DNA of 64,000 nucleotides, from contig NZ_BAGB01000037.1 of the NCBI RefSeq assembly GCF_000308615.1, positions 1 through 64,000 of the forward strand, written 5' to 3'. The stretch comes from Nocardia jiangxiensis NBRC 101359. Its GTDB lineage: Bacteria; Actinomycetota; Actinomycetes; Mycobacteriales; Mycobacteriaceae. Position 1 is the stretch's first letter. The number at the start of each line of letters is the position of its first letter. The notes beneath the pieces were generated by a model that worked only from the letters and a program-made list of their open reading frames with translations, was not told the origin of the DNA and made no database searches. The position numbers and the translations under genes were made by a program. Shown one piece after another: positions 47,142-56,027 of this stretch.

Positions 47142-47510
47142 ATGAGGACTCCCAAGTTCGCCGCGATCACCATGCTCGCGATCGCGGCGACCACCATCAC
47201 CTACAGCGTGGCCGCGGCGGACCCTGCGTCTGCCGCAGCTCCCACCACGCTGATCTCGCCCGTGACCGCAAGCGGCACCGACCACGGCGTCGGCTTTTCG
47301 ATGCGCCGTGACGGCAACGCCGTCGCGCTCGACGTCACCGGCGGCACCCTGCGTCTGGACGACCGAACCGTGACGATGCTCGATACCGGCCGCCGGGATC
47401 GCGGACTGCCGTGCGCCGAATATGCTCCGATCGTGCGATCCGACCGAATCGCACGGGTGCCGAGCTCGGGACGGTCTGGCAGGATCGATGGACATGAGTG
47501 GGCAGGATGA
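47142..47510 (+). pseudogene. Truncated small secreted protein
   Basis: Starts well: AAGGAAAG about ten bases before ATG 47142, a Sec signal peptide (KFAAITMLAIAATTITYSVA...ASA) and the beginning of a beta-rich domain (HGVGFSMRRDGNAVALDVTG, TLRLDDRTVTML). After about residue 80 the sequence turns Arg-rich (DTGRRDRGLPCAEY...) and runs into the start of the carboxylesterase gene, overlapping it by 17 bases. Related actinobacterial exported proteins continue much longer, so the 3' part appears lost, perhaps by a deletion joining it to the esterase gene. Confidence 0.5.
47433..47454. promoter_or_regulatory. Inverted repeat upstream of the carboxylesterase gene
   Basis: GTGCGAT-N8-ATCGCAC lies 40 bases before the esterase ATG and inside the tail of the truncated secreted protein. 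It could be an operator for the esterase, or a short hairpin ending the upstream transcript. Confidence 0.4.
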
Positions 47511-49005
47511 GGCGGGTGAGCGGGGCGAGTTCGCGGCGGCGACACGCGGGGAAAACGGTGTGAGCACTGTTGTCGAGACCGCTGCCGGGCGGGTGTATGG
47601 AGTCGCGGAATCGGTGGGGGCGTACGCGTTTCGCGGGATTCCGTACGCGGCCTCACCGGTCGGGGAGCTGCGGTTCGCGCCGCCGCGACCGCATGCGGGG
47701 TGGGTCGGTGTGCGCGATGCGGCCGGGTCCGGTCCGGCGGTGCCGCAGTGGCCGTCCAGGCTCGAGTCGGTCATGGGCGCGCGCATTCCGAGGTGGGACG
47801 AGGACGGTTGTCTGACGGTCGACGTGTGGGTTCCGCAGGGGGAGTCGCACACGCCGCGCGCGGTGCTGCTGTGGTTCCACGGCGGCGGATTCACCAGCGG
47901 CAGCGGCGGCTGGGACTGGTACGACGGGGGACGCCTGGCCGCACTCGGCGACATCATCGTGGTCACCGCGAACTACCGGCTCGGACCGCTGGGATATCTG
48001 CGCCTGCCCGGCGTGGACAATCTCGGCTCCCAGGATCAGGCCGCGGCCCTGCGTTGGGTGCGCGAGAATATCGCCGCTTTCGGCGGTGACCCGGACCTGA
48101 TCACCGTCGGTGGACAGTCCGCGGGTGCGTTCTCGGCGATGGCGCTGGCGACCGACCCCGACACCGGTCCCGCGGTGCGCCGGGTGATCGGCCAGTCCGG
48201 ACCGTGGGGGATGAGCCCGCAGGATCCGGACGAGGCCGCCGCGACGGCCGGGAAATATCTTGCGCTGCTGGGCATTCCGGACGACGGCGCCGATCCGACG
48301 CCCCGGCTGCGGTCCCTGCCGGTACTGGACCTCGTGCAAGCCTACGCCCGGCTCATGCTCGACACCGCGGTCCCGGGCCGGATCGCACCGCCGCTGTATC
48401 CGGTGCTGGGCGGTGCGATCCAGTCGGCCGGGTGGCGGGATCTGGTCCCGGCGGGCGCACTGCGCGGCAAGGATGTGCTGCTCGGCGCGACCGGGAACGA
48501 ACTCGGTTCGTTCTTCGCGCTCAATCCGATGATCCGGATGATCTCCGACGACGCTGCGGTGCGACTCGTCGGTGAGATCGCGGGGGACTCGGGTGAATCT
48601 CGCTACCGGCAATACCTCGCGGAGCACCCCGGCGCCCGTCCGGCGCAGGCGCTGACCGCGGTCGGGGGCGAGGTCATGTTCGGTGACGATCTGAGCGTCA
48701 TCGGCGAAGCACTTGCCGCACAGGGCAATCCGGCGTATCTCTATCGATTCCTGCGAGAGCCCTCGCCGGATCCGTTCGGTCTGGGTGCGGCCCACTGCGC
48801 GGATCTGCCGTACCTGTTCGGCACGTTCGACAGCTATCCGAATTCGCCGATGCTCGGCACGGTCGGCGCGCGGGACCATGCGCTGGCCGCCCAGTTCGGT
48901 GGCGCGCTGGCCGCATTCGTGGCCACCGGCTCACCGAACGGGCCCGGACTCGAACCGTGGAAGCCGTGGCTGCCGGGCCTCGAACCCGAAATGCGCAAGT
49001 TCTGA
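47494..49005 (+). CDS. Type B carboxylesterase
   Basis: 503 residues, carboxylesterase/para-nitrobenzyl-esterase family. Motifs are FRGIPYAASPVGELRF, EDGCLTVDVWVP, oxyanion loop HGGGF (129-133), nucleophile S209 in GGQSAGAFS (Gln replaces the more usual Glu of GESAG), and histidine in LGAAHCADLPYLFG. No signal peptide, so likely cytoplasmic. The ATG at 47494 has AGGA nine bases upstream; ATG 47488 is also in frame. Hydrolyses short acyl esters or carbamates; physiological substrate unknown. Confidence 0.88.
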   Translation: MSGQDEAGERGEFAAATRGENGVSTVVETAAGRVYGVAESVGAYAFRGIPYAASPVGELRFAPPRPHAGWVGVRDAAGSGPAVPQWPSRLESVMGARIPRWDEDGCLTVDVWVPQGESHTPRAVLLWFHGGGFTSGSGGWDWYDGGRLAALGDIIVVTANYRLGPLGYLRLPGVDNLGSQDQAAALRWVRENIAAFGGDPDLITVGGQSAGAFSAMALATDPDTGPAVRRVIGQSGPWGMSPQDPDEAAATAGKYLALLGIPDDGADPTPRLRSLPVLDLVQAYARLMLDTAVPGRIAPPLYPVLGGAIQSAGWRDLVPAGALRGKDVLLGATGNELGSFFALNPMIRMISDDAAVRLVGEIAGDSGESRYRQYLAEHPGARPAQALTAVGGEVMFGDDLSVIGEALAAQGNPAYLYRFLREPSPDPFGLGAAHCADLPYLFGTFDSYPNSPMLGTVGARDHALAAQFGGALAAFVATGSPNGPGLEPWKPWLPGLEPEMRKF

Positions 49006-49018
49006 TCTACGAGAGGGG

Positions 49019-49051
49019 CGTGGTGCCGCCCGGATGACGGGCGGCACCACG
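49019..49051. terminator. Perfect 14-bp hairpin between convergent genes
   Basis: CGTGGTGCCGCCCG and CGGGCGGCACCACG pair fully around a 5-base loop in the 50-base gap between the carboxylesterase and GT39 genes. A likely bidirectional terminator. Confidence 0.8.
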
Positions 49052-49055
49052 ACGC

Positions 49056-51083
49056 TCAGTGCGGTGCGGCCGACAGGTTGAACACCACCAGGCCGTCCAT
49101 CCGCTGCGGTGCGTAATGCGCCGAGACCCAGTTGAAGATGTCGGTATTGCCCACCGGATGCCACAGCGCCGCATCGGGATCCTGCTGCGCGGCAGACTGA
49201 TTCGGCTCATTCCCGGTCGCGGGATGAGCCGGTTTCTTCCGCCACGAGTCCGGCAGCTTCACCTCGGGTGCGATGTAGTAGGTGAGCTGGTGGGTGCGAA
49301 CCATGTCCTGGAACTGCGCCAGGGTCGGCGTCGGGTCCTCGGAGGTGAATCCGCCGATCGCGATGACCGAGGTGCGGCTGGCCAGCTCCAGACCGGCGGC
49401 CGGGCCGGAGCGTTCGGTGGCCGCGGACCAGGTGGTGTTGGTGTGCCGCAACATATCGATCAGCTGCGGCGGATAGTCGTCCCCGCCCATGAACATGCCG
49501 AACGCGTGCCGCGTCTGCGCGAAGGCCGGGGGCATCTCGTCCTTGTGCGCCGGGCCGACCGAGGGACCGCCGCCGGTGTGCGCCTGCGGCAGGGTGGCCG
49601 CGGCGTAAGCGGTCGAACCGCCCAGCGCGGCGATCATCCCCACGGCGACCAGCACGGCCGTGGCACGCCGGTGGGTTCGGCGGGACAGTGCGGGGACCGC
49701 GGTGAGCGCCAGCCCGGCGGCCGCGAGGATCGTCACCACCAGGATCGTCCAGCGCAACCACGGCTGCCAGTCCGAATTGCGTTGCAGCAGCACGAATCCC
49801 CACACGCCACCGGCGAGAATCAATGCGGCCGAACCCGATCGGCCCAGGACGCTGTTGCGTCGCCGCCACATCTCCAGCACGCCGAGCGCGACGGTTCCCG
49901 CGATGGCCGGCGCGATGGCGAGGGTGTAGTAGGCGTGCATACCGCCCTGCATCCCCGCGAACGCCGCGCCGTCGATGAGCAGCCACAGCCCGAAGGTCAG
50001 CGCCGCGCCGCGCACCAGATCGGTGCGGGGCGCCCGGCCGCGGGAAATCAGCACGAGCACGAAGGCCAGGATGGCCGCGGGCAGCAGCCAGGAGATCTCG
50101 AAACCGATCTCACCGGTGAACAGTCGTTCGACGCCGTTCCCGCCGCCGAACGGGCCGCCGCCGTGGAAATGCGGGAACTCGTATCCGGCGGGCATCTCGA
50201 GCATCTTGCGGCCCATGTGGTTCTTGCCCAGATACCGCGCGAAACCGTTGTAGCCCAGAACCAGATCCATGAAGGTGTCGTTCGTCGACCCGGCCAGATA
50301 CGGCCGGGAATCGGCGGGCCACAGGATCGTCAGCAGCACATACCAGCCCGAGGACACGACCAGCGCGACCGCCGCGGCCAGCAGATGCCCGATCCGCCGT
50401 CCCAGGCCGGTCGGCGCGACCACCAGATAGGCCAGCCCGAGCGCGGGCAGCACCATCAGCCCCTCGAGCATCTTGGCCAGGAACGCGAATCCGAGGGCGA
50501 CCCCGGCCAGCATCAGCCAGCGCATACTCGCCCAGCGCAGCGAGCGGATCGTGCAGTACGCCGCGGCCGTCATCAGCAGCACCATCGCCGCGTCGGGATT
50601 GTTGAAACGGAACATCATCGCCACGACCGGCGTCACCGCGAGCATCGCACCCGCGAGCAGTCCCGCGCCGCGACTGTCGGTGGCACGGGTGATCGCGCCG
50701 TACGTCAGCGCGACGGCCGCGACGGCCATCAGCGCCTCCGGAATCAACATGCTCGCGCTGCTGAAGCCGAACAGTTGCCCCGACAGACCCATCACCCACT
50801 GCGAGACCGGCGGTTTGTCGACGGTGATGAAGTTGCCCGGATCCAGCGAGCCGAACAGCAGCGCCTTCCAGCTGCGCGAACCGGCCCAGGCCGAGGCGGC
50901 ATAGAAGTTGTTGCCCATGCCGTTGACGGTGATGTTCCACAGATAGGCCGCGGCGGTGCCGAGCAGCAGCACCACCAGCGCGATCCGCTCCCAGCGACGC
51001 GCGGGCCCCAGGGCCGGATTCTGCTCGACGAGCGGTGGAGAGGTCGATTCGGACACGGCGGTATCAGCAGTGGTCGCGGTCAC
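49056..51083 (-). CDS. GT39-type membrane glycosyltransferase (YkcB/ArnT-like)
   Basis: About 675 residues with 11-13 membrane helices and a large C-terminal extracytoplasmic domain. The first outer loop has NNFYAASAWAGSRSWKALLF and ITVDKPPVSQW, whose acidic residue is the catalytic candidate in polyprenyl-phosphate-dependent GT-C enzymes. The soluble tail (about 520-675) contains FGMFMGGDDYPPQLIDMLR and ASRTSVIAIGGF. It probably transfers a sugar from a polyprenyl carrier to a cell-envelope acceptor. The GTG at 51083 is preferred by analogy with family starts; an ATG at 51164 would add 27 residues. Ends at a shared hairpin with the convergent esterase. Confidence 0.85.
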   Translation of the reverse strand: MTATTADTAVSESTSPPLVEQNPALGPARRWERIALVVLLLGTAAAYLWNITVNGMGNNFYAASAWAGSRSWKALLFGSLDPGNFITVDKPPVSQWVMGLSGQLFGFSSASMLIPEALMAVAAVALTYGAITRATDSRGAGLLAGAMLAVTPVVAMMFRFNNPDAAMVLLMTAAAYCTIRSLRWASMRWLMLAGVALGFAFLAKMLEGLMVLPALGLAYLVVAPTGLGRRIGHLLAAAVALVVSSGWYVLLTILWPADSRPYLAGSTNDTFMDLVLGYNGFARYLGKNHMGRKMLEMPAGYEFPHFHGGGPFGGGNGVERLFTGEIGFEISWLLPAAILAFVLVLISRGRAPRTDLVRGAALTFGLWLLIDGAAFAGMQGGMHAYYTLAIAPAIAGTVALGVLEMWRRRNSVLGRSGSAALILAGGVWGFVLLQRNSDWQPWLRWTILVVTILAAAGLALTAVPALSRRTHRRATAVLVAVGMIAALGGSTAYAAATLPQAHTGGGPSVGPAHKDEMPPAFAQTRHAFGMFMGGDDYPPQLIDMLRHTNTTWSAATERSGPAAGLELASRTSVIAIGGFTSEDPTPTLAQFQDMVRTHQLTYYIAPEVKLPDSWRKKPAHPATGNEPNQSAAQQDPDAALWHPVGNTDIFNWVSAHYAPQRMDGLVVFNLSAAPH

Positions 51084-51147
51084 CGCGCAAGTCTGTCCCG
51101 GAGATCGGTGAGAAGTCTGGCGTGTAGCTGTGAGGAGCCTGTGAAAT

Positions 51148-51282
51148 TCACTGGAAGATGTCATTGATCAGGTTGTCGCCCGGACCGAATCCAGTGCCGG
51201 GTGGCGTGCCGTGCGTCGGATTCGCCAGGGGAGGGTCGACATCGAGCGCATTCGCGGGGCGAGGCGCGGACAGGATGCGCAT
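51148..51282 (-). CDS. Short frame upstream of the GT39 gene, possible gene remnant
   Basis: A 44-codon frame on the minus strand (ATG 51282, stop 51148) ends in a low-Arg, Asp/Pro/Gly/Asn-rich sequence (DVDPPLANPTHGTPP, GFGPGDNLINDIFQ) that looks more like a natural protein end than a chance frame, with GC-rich third positions. No ribosome site or signal peptide. It could be the 3' remnant of a lost exported-protein gene. Confidence 0.25.
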   Translation of the reverse strand: MRILSAPRPANALDVDPPLANPTHGTPPGTGFGPGDNLINDIFQ

Positions 51283-51388
51283 CGTCGGTGATCGCGCCCA
51301 GATGTGCGATCCGGTCGCAATGCCGGACGTGAGCCACCTATATTGAGCCGGGAGACAACCTGTTTCATCTATCGTCGGAGGAGATCCG

Positions 51389-51745
51389 TTGCGCCGCATC
51401 CTGTTCACCGTGTCCGCGCTGGCCGCACTCGCACTGACCCCGGGCCTGGCTGCCGCACAGGGCCCGGGGCAGGTGACGATCCGGGTACAGGCATCGACCC
51501 TGGGCACGAACTTCCCGGTGACAGGGTTGTCGACGTCGTTCACGCCGTGTTCGGGTGGTTCGATGGTGGCGTCCGCGACGACCGGGCCGAAGGGCACCGG
51601 CACGGCATCGGTCCCGCTGGGTTGCTACCGCGTGAAGGTCACCGCCGTCCCGTCCGGCTGCTCCCTCGACGGCAATCCGACGGCCCAGGTCGTCGCGCTG
51701 CCGGGAATGTCCCCGCAGGCTGCCTTCCACGTCCGCTGCGCCTGA
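51389..51745 (+). CDS. Small secreted protein with four cysteines
   Basis: 118 residues from TTG 51389, chosen because GGAGGAG lies five bases upstream and the signal peptide begins there (RRILFTVSALAALALTPG...AAAQ). The mature 95 residues form a beta-rich Ig/transthyretin-like pattern (VTIRVQAS, TGTASVPLGCYRVKVTA) with cysteines in TPCSGG, LGCYR, SGCSLD and VRCA that probably pair. No known family; likely exported and disulfide-stabilised. Convergent with ald, 22 bases apart. Confidence 0.75.
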   Translation: MRRILFTVSALAALALTPGLAAAQGPGQVTIRVQASTLGTNFPVTGLSTSFTPCSGGSMVASATTGPKGTGTASVPLGCYRVKVTAVPSGCSLDGNPTAQVVALPGMSPQAAFHVRCA

Positions 51746-51767
51746 GCGGGACCGTGCCGGCGGTGGG

Positions 51768-52877
51768 CTAGGCCAGGGCCTTGGTGCGAGCGGTGTAACC
51801 GTGTGCCGCGGCCACCGATTCGGACAGCAGTTCCCCGCCGTGCGTGCTGAGCCCGGCAGCCAGGCCGGGATCGGCGGCCAGAGCCTCCTGCCAGCCGCGG
51901 TCGGCGAGTGAGATCACGTACGGCAGCGTGGCATTGGTGAGGGCGACGGTCGAGGTGTACGGCACCGCGCCGGGCATGTTCGCCACGCAGTAGAACACCG
52001 CGTCGTGCACCCGATAGGTGGGGTCGTCGTGTGTGGTCGGCCGAGAATCGGCGAAGCAACCGCCCTGATCGATGGCGATATCCACCAGGACCGCACCGGG
52101 TTTCATCTGTGCCACGAGTTCGTTGGACACGAGGGTCGGCGCCTTCGCGCCGGGGACCAGCACCGCGCCGATGACCAGATCGGCCTCCCGCACCGCATGC
52201 TCGACCTCCTGCGCATTGGAGACGATGGTGCGCACCCGGCCACGGTAGTGCGCGTCGAGTTCGCGCAGCGGAGCGATGTTCACGTCCAGCACGGTGACCT
52301 CGGCCCGCATGCCGACGGCGATCTCGGTGGCGTTGCGTCCGGCGACGCCGGCGCCGATGACGGTCACCTTCGCGGGCCGGGTGCCGGGGACCCCGCCCAT
52401 CAGCACACCGCGCCCGCCGCCGCTGCGCATCAGGTGGTAGGCGCCCGCCTGGGGCGCGAGTCGACCGGCGACCTCGCTCATCGGCGCCAGCAGCGGCAGT
52501 GCGCCGTCCCGGCCGGTGACGGTTTCGTAGGCGATGGCGGTGGTTCCGGCGGCCAGCAGCGCGTCGGTGCATTCCGCCGACGCGGCCAGATGCAGATAGG
52601 TGAACAGCACCTGATCCGCGCGCATGCGCGAATATTCCTGGGCCACCGGCTCTTTCACCTTCAGGATCAGTTCCGCGGTCGCCCAGACCGCATCGGCGGA
52701 GTCCAGCACGCGCGCACCGGCGAGGGTGTACGCGTCGTCCTCGAAGGCCGATCCGATTCCGGCGCCGGTCTCGAGGTACACCTCGTGCCCGTGGGCGACC
52801 AGCTCGCGGACCCCCGCCGGGGTGCACGCGACCCGGTACTCGTGGTTCTTCACCTCACGGGGGATTCCGATCTTCAT
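51768..52877 (-). CDS. ald: Alanine dehydrogenase
   Basis: 369 residues, catalyses NAD-dependent oxidative deamination of alanine to pyruvate and the reverse. The start motif [20 protein letters not shown] holds the substrate arginine, LILKVKEP the lysine, LHLAAS the catalytic histidine, [11 protein letters not shown] the NAD-binding loop, and [10 protein letters not shown] the conserved aspartate. Length equals mycobacterial Ald (371). No aldR-type Lrp gene is adjacent; an Lrp/AsnC gene lies 6 kb away at 58818. The upstream gap is relatively AT-rich and carries a perfect palindrome 45 bases before the start. Confidence 0.95.
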   Translation of the reverse strand: MKIGIPREVKNHEYRVACTPAGVRELVAHGHEVYLETGAGIGSAFEDDAYTLAGARVLDSADAVWATAELILKVKEPVAQEYSRMRADQVLFTYLHLAASAECTDALLAAGTTAIAYETVTGRDGALPLLAPMSEVAGRLAPQAGAYHLMRSGGGRGVLMGGVPGTRPAKVTVIGAGVAGRNATEIAVGMRAEVTVLDVNIAPLRELDAHYRGRVRTIVSNAQEVEHAVREADLVIGAVLVPGAKAPTLVSNELVAQMKPGAVLVDIAIDQGGCFADSRPTTHDDPTYRVHDAVFYCVANMPGAVPYTSTVALTNATLPYVISLADRGWQEALAADPGLAAGLSTHGGELLSESVAAAHGYTARTKALA

Positions 52878-52921
52878 CTACGCTCCTCGCTCTCGGTGGG
52901 GCGCGACGCGGGGCTGCGTCG

Positions 52922-52935
52922 CGCTATCGATAGCG
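52922..52935. promoter_or_regulatory. Perfect palindrome upstream of ald
   Basis: CGCTATCGATAGCG, 14 bases, lies between the ald start and a relatively AT-rich 100-base stretch (52936-53040) with GTTAAC and other A/T runs. A candidate site for an Lrp/AldR-type activator of ald. Confidence 0.45.
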
Positions 52936-53096
52936 AGTATGAAGATTCTGCGTGATGCTGGCTATATCGCCGAAGTTAATTCTGTATTGACTCGGTTAAC
53001 TGTCCAAATCATCAGAGATTGGTCCGGTAAGACTCTGTCGGTCGAAGCATCTTCGGCTGTCCGGGGCTGTGCCGAATCGCCGTGGGAGGAGCCGGG

Positions 53097-54659
53097 TCAG
53101 GCGTCGCGCTTGCGACTCAGCGCTCCGTCGGCCGCGGTGTAGGCGGCCGCGACCAGGATCAGGATCGCCGAGACGAGCAGAGCGATATCCAGGCCGTGGT
53201 GGAAAGCCGTCTTGCCGGTGTTGATCGCCTCGGAGACCTTCGACAGATATTTCAGATAAGGGGTGATGTCGACGCCGTGCGGGATGCGCCCGCGCTCGAC
53301 GGCGTCGATCGCATTGGGCTGCAGTTCCGCGGGCAGGCCCTCGGCATTCATCTTGTCCCGCAGATCGCCGGTGAGATAGGCGTTCACCAGGGATCCGAGC
53401 ACCGCCACACCGACCGCCGAACCGACCTGGCGCATCGTATTGGTCACCGCCGCGGCCATACCCGAATGCTCGGCCGCGACACCGGACAGCACGGCCGAGG
53501 TCAGCGGCACCACCGCGATGCCGAATCCGAGTCCGGCCACCGCCATCGCCGAGGCCAGCGGCAGATCGTGCGGCGGCGCGGTCTCCAGGACCTGCCGCGT
53601 CAGCAGAATCCCGACCGCGCCGACCACGCAGCCCACGATCATGGCCAGGCGCGAACCGTACCGCCCGACCCACGCGCCCGCCGCGAGCGATCCGACGATG
53701 ATCGCCACGGCCATCGGCGCGAACACCGTGGCCGTGCGCGAACCCGAATACGATTGCATCACTTGCAGATACAGCGCGGTGAAGAAGAAGATCGAGAAGA
53801 CGCCGAAGTAGACCGCGAAGGCGACCACCAGTGCACCACGTACCGCGGGCAGCCGCAGATAGCGGAAGTCGAGCATGGGTGCGCGCGCTCGCGTCTCCAC
53901 GACGACGAATCCGGCGAACGCGATGGCGCCCAGTACGAACAGCGCGATCACCGACGGCGCGGTGTAGCCGTGATCCTCACCGGATGTGGCGGCGTAGATC
54001 ACCGAACCGAGAAACAGTGCGCCGAGCAGGATTCCGGCCCAGTCGATCGGTCCGGGACTCGGGTCGGCGCTCTCGGGAACCGACCACAGCGCCGCCAGCA
54101 GCGCCACCGCGCCGATGATCAGGTTGAACCAGAAGATCGAACGCCATCCGTACGCGTGCACCAGCACACCGCCCAGAACCGGTCCGGCAGCCAGCGCCAG
54201 CCCGGACACCGCCGCCCACACGCCCAGTGCGCGGGCGCGTTTGCGCTCGTCCGGATAGATGTGCCGCAGCACCGACAGGGTGCCCGGCTCCGAAGCCGCG
54301 GCGCCCAGACCCATGATCGCGCGTCCGGCGATCAGCACCGGCACACTCGCCGCCACCGCGGCCACGACCGATCCGGCGCAGAAGATCACCAGTCCGGCGA
54401 TCATGACCCGCTTGCGTCCCCACCGGTCGCCGAATGATCCACCCGCCAGCATGAGTCCGGCGAACACCAACGTGTAGGCGTTGACCACCCACTGCAGCAG
54501 CATCACATCGGTGCTGAGCTCGTGCCGGATATCGCCCAGGGCGACGCTCACGACGGTGGTGTCGAGGAAGGTGACGAACAGAACGGCAGTCACCGCTGCC
54601 AGTGCAATCCCCGGCCGTTTCGCGGTACCCGGGGCATTGTCGATGCGCTCCACCGGCAC
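53097..54659 (-). CDS. MFS drug transporter (DHA2 family)
   Basis: 520 residues with 14 predicted helices. Motif D1 is TFLDTTVVSVALG, motif A is GGSFGDRWGRKRVM and motif C is ALAAGPVLGGVLV. A long extracytoplasmic segment before the last helix is typical of this branch (LPAELQPNAIDAVERG). Proton-driven export of drugs or metabolites. Starts at GTG 54659. It has no adjacent dedicated regulator; the next upstream gene is the ECF41-linked oxidoreductase, 96 bases away. Confidence 0.9.
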   Translation of the reverse strand: MPVERIDNAPGTAKRPGIALAAVTAVLFVTFLDTTVVSVALGDIRHELSTDVMLLQWVVNAYTLVFAGLMLAGGSFGDRWGRKRVMIAGLVIFCAGSVVAAVAASVPVLIAGRAIMGLGAAASEPGTLSVLRHIYPDERKRARALGVWAAVSGLALAAGPVLGGVLVHAYGWRSIFWFNLIIGAVALLAALWSVPESADPSPGPIDWAGILLGALFLGSVIYAATSGEDHGYTAPSVIALFVLGAIAFAGFVVVETRARAPMLDFRYLRLPAVRGALVVAFAVYFGVFSIFFFTALYLQVMQSYSGSRTATVFAPMAVAIIVGSLAAGAWVGRYGSRLAMIVGCVVGAVGILLTRQVLETAPPHDLPLASAMAVAGLGFGIAVVPLTSAVLSGVAAEHSGMAAAVTNTMRQVGSAVGVAVLGSLVNAYLTGDLRDKMNAEGLPAELQPNAIDAVERGRIPHGVDITPYLKYLSKVSEAINTGKTAFHHGLDIALLVSAILILVAAAYTAADGALSRKRDA

Positions 54660-54755
54660 AGGCTAACGGTCCGAGCCGCGCCATGGGCACCGAGTTTCCC
54701 AGCTCCTTCCGGCCGGTAGGAAATCCGGTGCCCGCAGGCGCAGCCGAACCGCCTC

Positions 54756-55949
54756 TCACGAAGTGGCCGTGAGGATTTCGGGTGTGGCCGCGGTGAGGCG
54801 ACGGTGCCGTCCGATCGGGGCCACGGCGGCGGGGTGCGCGGCGATCGTGGCCGCGCCCTTGCAGATGAGTTCCTTGTAGCGCGCGGCCCGGCGACCCGTG
54901 ATCGAGAAGTTCCTGGCGCGATCGTCGGCGGTGACGAACTGCAGGACCGCGTCGTGGCGGCCGAGGCTGATGCATTGGGCGACATAGAAGATCGGCACTC
55001 GCGGAACCCGGCGATCGGTGAGCCGGGCCGCGATCGAGTCGGCGGCCTGCCAGGCCATCGGGATGCCCGAGGCGCAGGACATCCGCAGCGGCTCGTCGCC
55101 GGGTCCGTCGGCGAGCGCGGCATCGCCGACGGCGTACACGTCGGGGTGCGAGAGCGAACGCATCGTCCGGTCGACCATGATCCGTCCCGTCGGGTCGACG
55201 GTCAGCGTCGTCGCGGCCGCGATGGGATGGACTGCGAATCCCGCCGTCCACACGGTCACCGGCGCGGGAAGGACCTGGTCGTCGCCGGTGCTCGCAGTGG
55301 TCGCATCGATCCGGGTGATCTCGGTGTGCGTCCGGACGGTGATGCCCAGCCGATCGAAGACGGCGTTCAGATGTCGCCGGGCCTTGTCGCTGAGCCCCTC
55401 GCCGACGCCGGTGCGCGCGGCGAGCGTCACCGCGAGATCCGGCCGGGTCTCCGCGATCTCGGTGGCCGCCTCGATGCCGGTGAGGCCACCGCCGACGACC
55501 AGGATCGCCGCACCCGGTCCGAGTTCGGCCAGACGATCGCGCAACCGCAGGGCCGCACGCGGGTCGGTGACGGTGTGCGCGTATTCGGCGACGCCGGGAA
55601 CGCCGTTGCCTGCGGCCGTGCTGCCGAGCGCGTAAACCACTGTGTCGTAGGCGATCTCGAAGTCCGTGCCCTGCTCGTCGCAGGCTCGCACGAGCTTGCG
55701 GTCCGCGTCCACCGACTCCACCCGCGCGATGCGCAGGACGACGCCGGTGTCGGCGAAGATTTCGGCCAGCGGACGGTGCGCGAGTTCCTGCCCGGCGGCG
55801 AGCTGATGCATGCGGACCCGTTCGACGAAATCGGGATCGGCGTTGACGACGGTGATCTCGACGTCGGCGGGATGCAGTCGACTGGCCAGGCGCGCGGCCG
55901 CATTGGCTCCGGCGTATCCGGCTCCGAGGACGACGATGCGATGTTTCAT
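54756..55949 (-). CDS. FAD/NAD(P)-dependent oxidoreductase (NDH-2-like, ECF41 partner)
   Basis: 397-residue pyridine-nucleotide-disulfide-family flavoprotein: FAD motif IVVLGAGYAGANAAARLA at the N-terminus, NAD motif ILVVGGGLTGIEAATEIAE near 145, and second FAD motif DVYAVGDAA near 275. It lacks the redox-active CxxC pair and the C-terminal membrane anchor of respiratory NDH-2. The ATG at 55949 has AGGAG seven bases upstream. It lies 78 bases downstream of an ECF41 sigma gene; ECF41 sigma factors typically adjoin and transcribe a gene of the COE group (carboxymuconolactone decarboxylase, oxidoreductase or epimerase), and this fits the oxidoreductase type. Confidence 0.88.
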   Translation of the reverse strand: MKHRIVVLGAGYAGANAAARLASRLHPADVEITVVNADPDFVERVRMHQLAAGQELAHRPLAEIFADTGVVLRIARVESVDADRKLVRACDEQGTDFEIAYDTVVYALGSTAAGNGVPGVAEYAHTVTDPRAALRLRDRLAELGPGAAILVVGGGLTGIEAATEIAETRPDLAVTLAARTGVGEGLSDKARRHLNAVFDRLGITVRTHTEITRIDATTASTGDDQVLPAPVTVWTAGFAVHPIAAATTLTVDPTGRIMVDRTMRSLSHPDVYAVGDAALADGPGDEPLRMSCASGIPMAWQAADSIAARLTDRRVPRVPIFYVAQCISLGRHDAVLQFVTADDRARNFSITGRRAARYKELICKGAATIAAHPAAVAPIGRHRRLTAATPEILTATS

Positions 55950-56027
55950 CTCTGACTCCTGTCTCGGGGTTCGACTCCTGAACCGGACAGTGAGCGGTTT
56001 ACTGACAGATATCGACTGTGACGGTGG

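Noticed and set aside
49059..51167. 702-codon plus-strand frame opposite GT39
   Set aside because: Arg/His/Gly-rich antisense frame with no recognisable domain, exactly mirroring the glycosyltransferase.
55950..56027. Exact ECF41 promoter (TGTCACA and CGTC) before the oxidoreductase
   Set aside because: Only partial matches (TGTCAGT, GTCACA) were found, with no correctly spaced CGTC.
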